Shown here: one piece after another, positions 5,821 through 7,284 of the stretch
How positions within the stretch are numbered: position 1 is the stretch's first letter
How the letters are laid out: the number at the start of each line of letters is the position of its first letter
NCBI GenBank assembly: GCA_021807965.1
Contig: JAKBCI010000085.1
Coordinates: 1 to 7,284, forward strand
DNA length: 7,284 nucleotides
Direction of reading: 5' to 3'
Source: Actinomycetes bacterium
GTDB lineage: Bacteria; Actinomycetota; Acidimicrobiia; Acidimicrobiales; RAAP-2
The notes under the pieces: generated by a model
What the model was told of the DNA's origin: nothing
The model's database searches: none
Seen by the model: only the letters and a program-made list of their open reading frames with translations
Translations under genes and position numbers: made by a program

Positions 5821-7284
5821 ATGACGACTCCGACAGAAGAGTTCCGCGCGGCGCGCGACACCCTGTTAGCGCTGCGGCGCGACTATGACGAGGCGAGGAG
5901 CCGGTTCGCGTGGCCGCGGCCGGCGACCTTCAACTTCGCGATCGACTGGTTCGACGCGGTGCTCGCCGCCGAGAACCCCGACGTCGAAGCGCTGCGCATC
6001 ATCGAAGACGACGGCTCGATCGGCGCCTACAGCTTTGCGACGATGGCGCGACGTTCGAGCCAGGTGGCGAACTGGCTGGCCGGGCTCGGCGTTGGCCGTG
6101 GGACGCGGGTCCTCGCGCTGCTCGGCAACCAGGTCGAGTTGTGGGAGGTCACCCTCGCGGTGATGAAGCTCGGCGCAGTGCTGATCCCGGCGACCACGCT
6201 GCTCACGGCTGATGACCTGCGCGACCGGATCGACCGCGCCGACGCGGGCGCGGTGATCGCGCGCAGCGAGATCACGCCGCGATTCGCCGAGATCCCCGGG
6301 GACTACGTGCGCGTGTGCGTCGGCGAGCCGGCCACGGGCTGGCGCGACTACGCCGACAGCGGCGCCGCCAGTGCGGTGTTCACCCCCGACGGTCCGACGG
6401 GTGCCGACGACCCGCTGCTCATCTACTTCACGTCGGGCACGACGGCCCTGCCGAAGATGGTCCAGCACACCCAGACGAGCTACCCGATCGGGCACCTCTC
6501 GACCATGTACTGGATCGGCATCCAGCCCGGTGATGTGCACCTCAACGTGTCGAGCCCCGGCTGGGCCAAGCACGCCTGGTCGTGCGTGTTCGCGCCCTGG
6601 ATCGCCGGCGCGACGATCTGCATCTTCAACTACACGCGCTTTGACGCGCGCACCATGCTCGACGTGCTGCGCGACTCCAAGGTCACGACCTTCTGCGCGC
6701 CGCCGACGGTCTGGCGCATGCTGATCCAGCAGGACCTCAGTGCGTGGTCGACGTCGCTGCGCGAGCTCGCGAGCGCCGGCGAGCCACTCAACGCCGAGGT
6801 CATCGAGTCGGTCGAACGCGCCTGGGGGATCACGATCCGCGACGGGTTCGGTCAGACCGAGACCACCGTCCAGGTCGGCAACCCGCCCGGGCAGCGACTG
6901 AAGGCCGGCTCGATGGGCCGCCCGATCCCCGGCTATCGCATCGAGCTCGTCGATCCGCTGACCGGCGAGGTAGGCGACGACGGCGAGATCTGCGTGGCGC
7001 TGGACGCGGAGCGCCCCGTTGGGCTGATGGCGGGCTATCAGAACTCGTCGGGACCCGACGAGGAGCGCAACGCCACCGCCTTTTCCGGCGGGCGCTATCA
7101 CACCGGGGACATCGCGCACCGCGACGAGGACGGCTACATCACCTACGTCGGGCGCGCCGACGACGTCTTCAAGGCGAGCGACTACCGCATCAGCCCCTTC
7201 GAGCTCGAGAGCGTGCTGATCGAGCACCCCGCCGTCGCCGAGGCCGCGGTCGTGCCCGCACCCGATGCGCTGCGCCTCGCCGTG
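5821..7284 (+). CDS. Medium-chain-type acyl-CoA synthetase (AMP-forming), N-terminal 488 residues; 3' end outside window
   Basis: This member of the ANL superfamily would activate a carboxylic acid to acyl-AMP with ATP and then form the CoA thioester, in the cytoplasm. The N-terminus carries the FNFAIDWFD stretch (37-45) typical of the medium-chain (ACSM-like) group. The ATP-binding P-loop is TSGTTALPK (204-212), with Ala where Gly is usual. The A5 motif is DGFGQTETT (341-349). The A7 motif is YHTGD (426-430), with the ribose-binding Asp. The hinge region is GRADDVFKASDYRISP (444-459), where most relatives have GYRIGP. The family is usually about 550 residues, so some 50-60 C-terminal residues, including the catalytic lysine, are missing only because the window ends. 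Start ATG 5821 has AAAGGTGGGG a few bases upstream. Codon 16 is a TTA, which looks rare in this GC-rich context. The substrate (medium-chain, branched or aromatic acid) cannot be told. The gene follows the exported DUF4232-like protein. Confidence 0.93.
   Translation, partial: MTTPTEEFRAARDTLLALRRDYDEARSRFAWPRPATFNFAIDWFDAVLAAENPDVEALRIIEDDGSIGAYSFATMARRSSQVANWLAGLGVGRGTRVLALLGNQVELWEVTLAVMKLGAVLIPATTLLTADDLRDRIDRADAGAVIARSEITPRFAEIPGDYVRVCVGEPATGWRDYADSGAASAVFTPDGPTGADDPLLIYFTSGTTALPKMVQHTQTSYPIGHLSTMYWIGIQPGDVHLNVSSPGWAKHAWSCVFAPWIAGATICIFNYTRFDARTMLDVLRDSKVTTFCAPPTVWRMLIQQDLSAWSTSLRELASAGEPLNAEVIESVERAWGITIRDGFGQTETTVQVGNPPGQRLKAGSMGRPIPGYRIELVDPLTGEVGDDGEICVALDAERPVGLMAGYQNSSGPDEERNATAFSGGRYHTGDIAHRDEDGYITYVGRADDVFKASDYRISPFELESVLIEHPAVAEAAVVPAPDALRLAV

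Noticed and set aside
5866..7227. 453-codon open frame on the minus strand opposite the acyl-CoA synthetase
   Set aside because: The plus strand encodes a clearly recognisable enzyme with all family motifs. The antisense product is low-complexity, Arg/Asp/Val/Ala-rich and matches no family I know. Long antisense frames are expected where third positions are nearly all G or C.

Overview
The window is high-GC and densely coding, with GTG starts, strong Shine-Dalgarno sequences and a secreted DUF4232-type protein. Together these point to the chromosome of a high-GC actinobacterium; I cannot name the genus. I see no tRNA, rRNA, CRISPR array, insertion sequence or phage gene. Five genes account for nearly all of the sequence.

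Left part (1-5144), all on the minus strand. Read in the direction of transcription, the first gene (5144 to 3894) encodes a fusion of a RidA/YjgF-type enamine/imine deaminase domain with a serine alpha/beta-hydrolase. After 59 bp comes a 1012-residue cyclic-di-GMP enzyme (3834 to 796) with the order PAS-PAS-GAF-PAS-GGDEF-EAL; both of its catalytic domains look intact. After another 81 bp comes a second PAS-PAS protein (714 to beyond position 1), cut by the window edge. Its two visible PAS domains resemble those of the 1012-residue protein, so the two look like a tandem paralogous pair. The three genes could form one transcript, because neither gap holds a convincing terminator.

Right part (5227-7284), on the plus strand. 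A divergent 82-bp gap separates the fusion gene from a small exported DUF4232-like protein (5227-5760). A 60-bp gap follows, with a candidate promoter whose spacer is an inverted repeat. Then comes a medium-chain-type acyl-CoA synthetase (5821 to beyond 7284), truncated by the window before its C-terminal catalytic lysine region.

A functional link between the halves is not shown by the sequence. A cautious reading is a catabolic or detoxification module (deaminase-hydrolase, acyl-CoA ligase) next to a pair of second-messenger sensors. The most unusual item is the RidA-hydrolase fusion, which joins in one chain two enzyme types that are separate neighbouring genes in pathways such as E. coli rut (rutC, rutD). 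The rest is mostly ordinary actinobacterial content.
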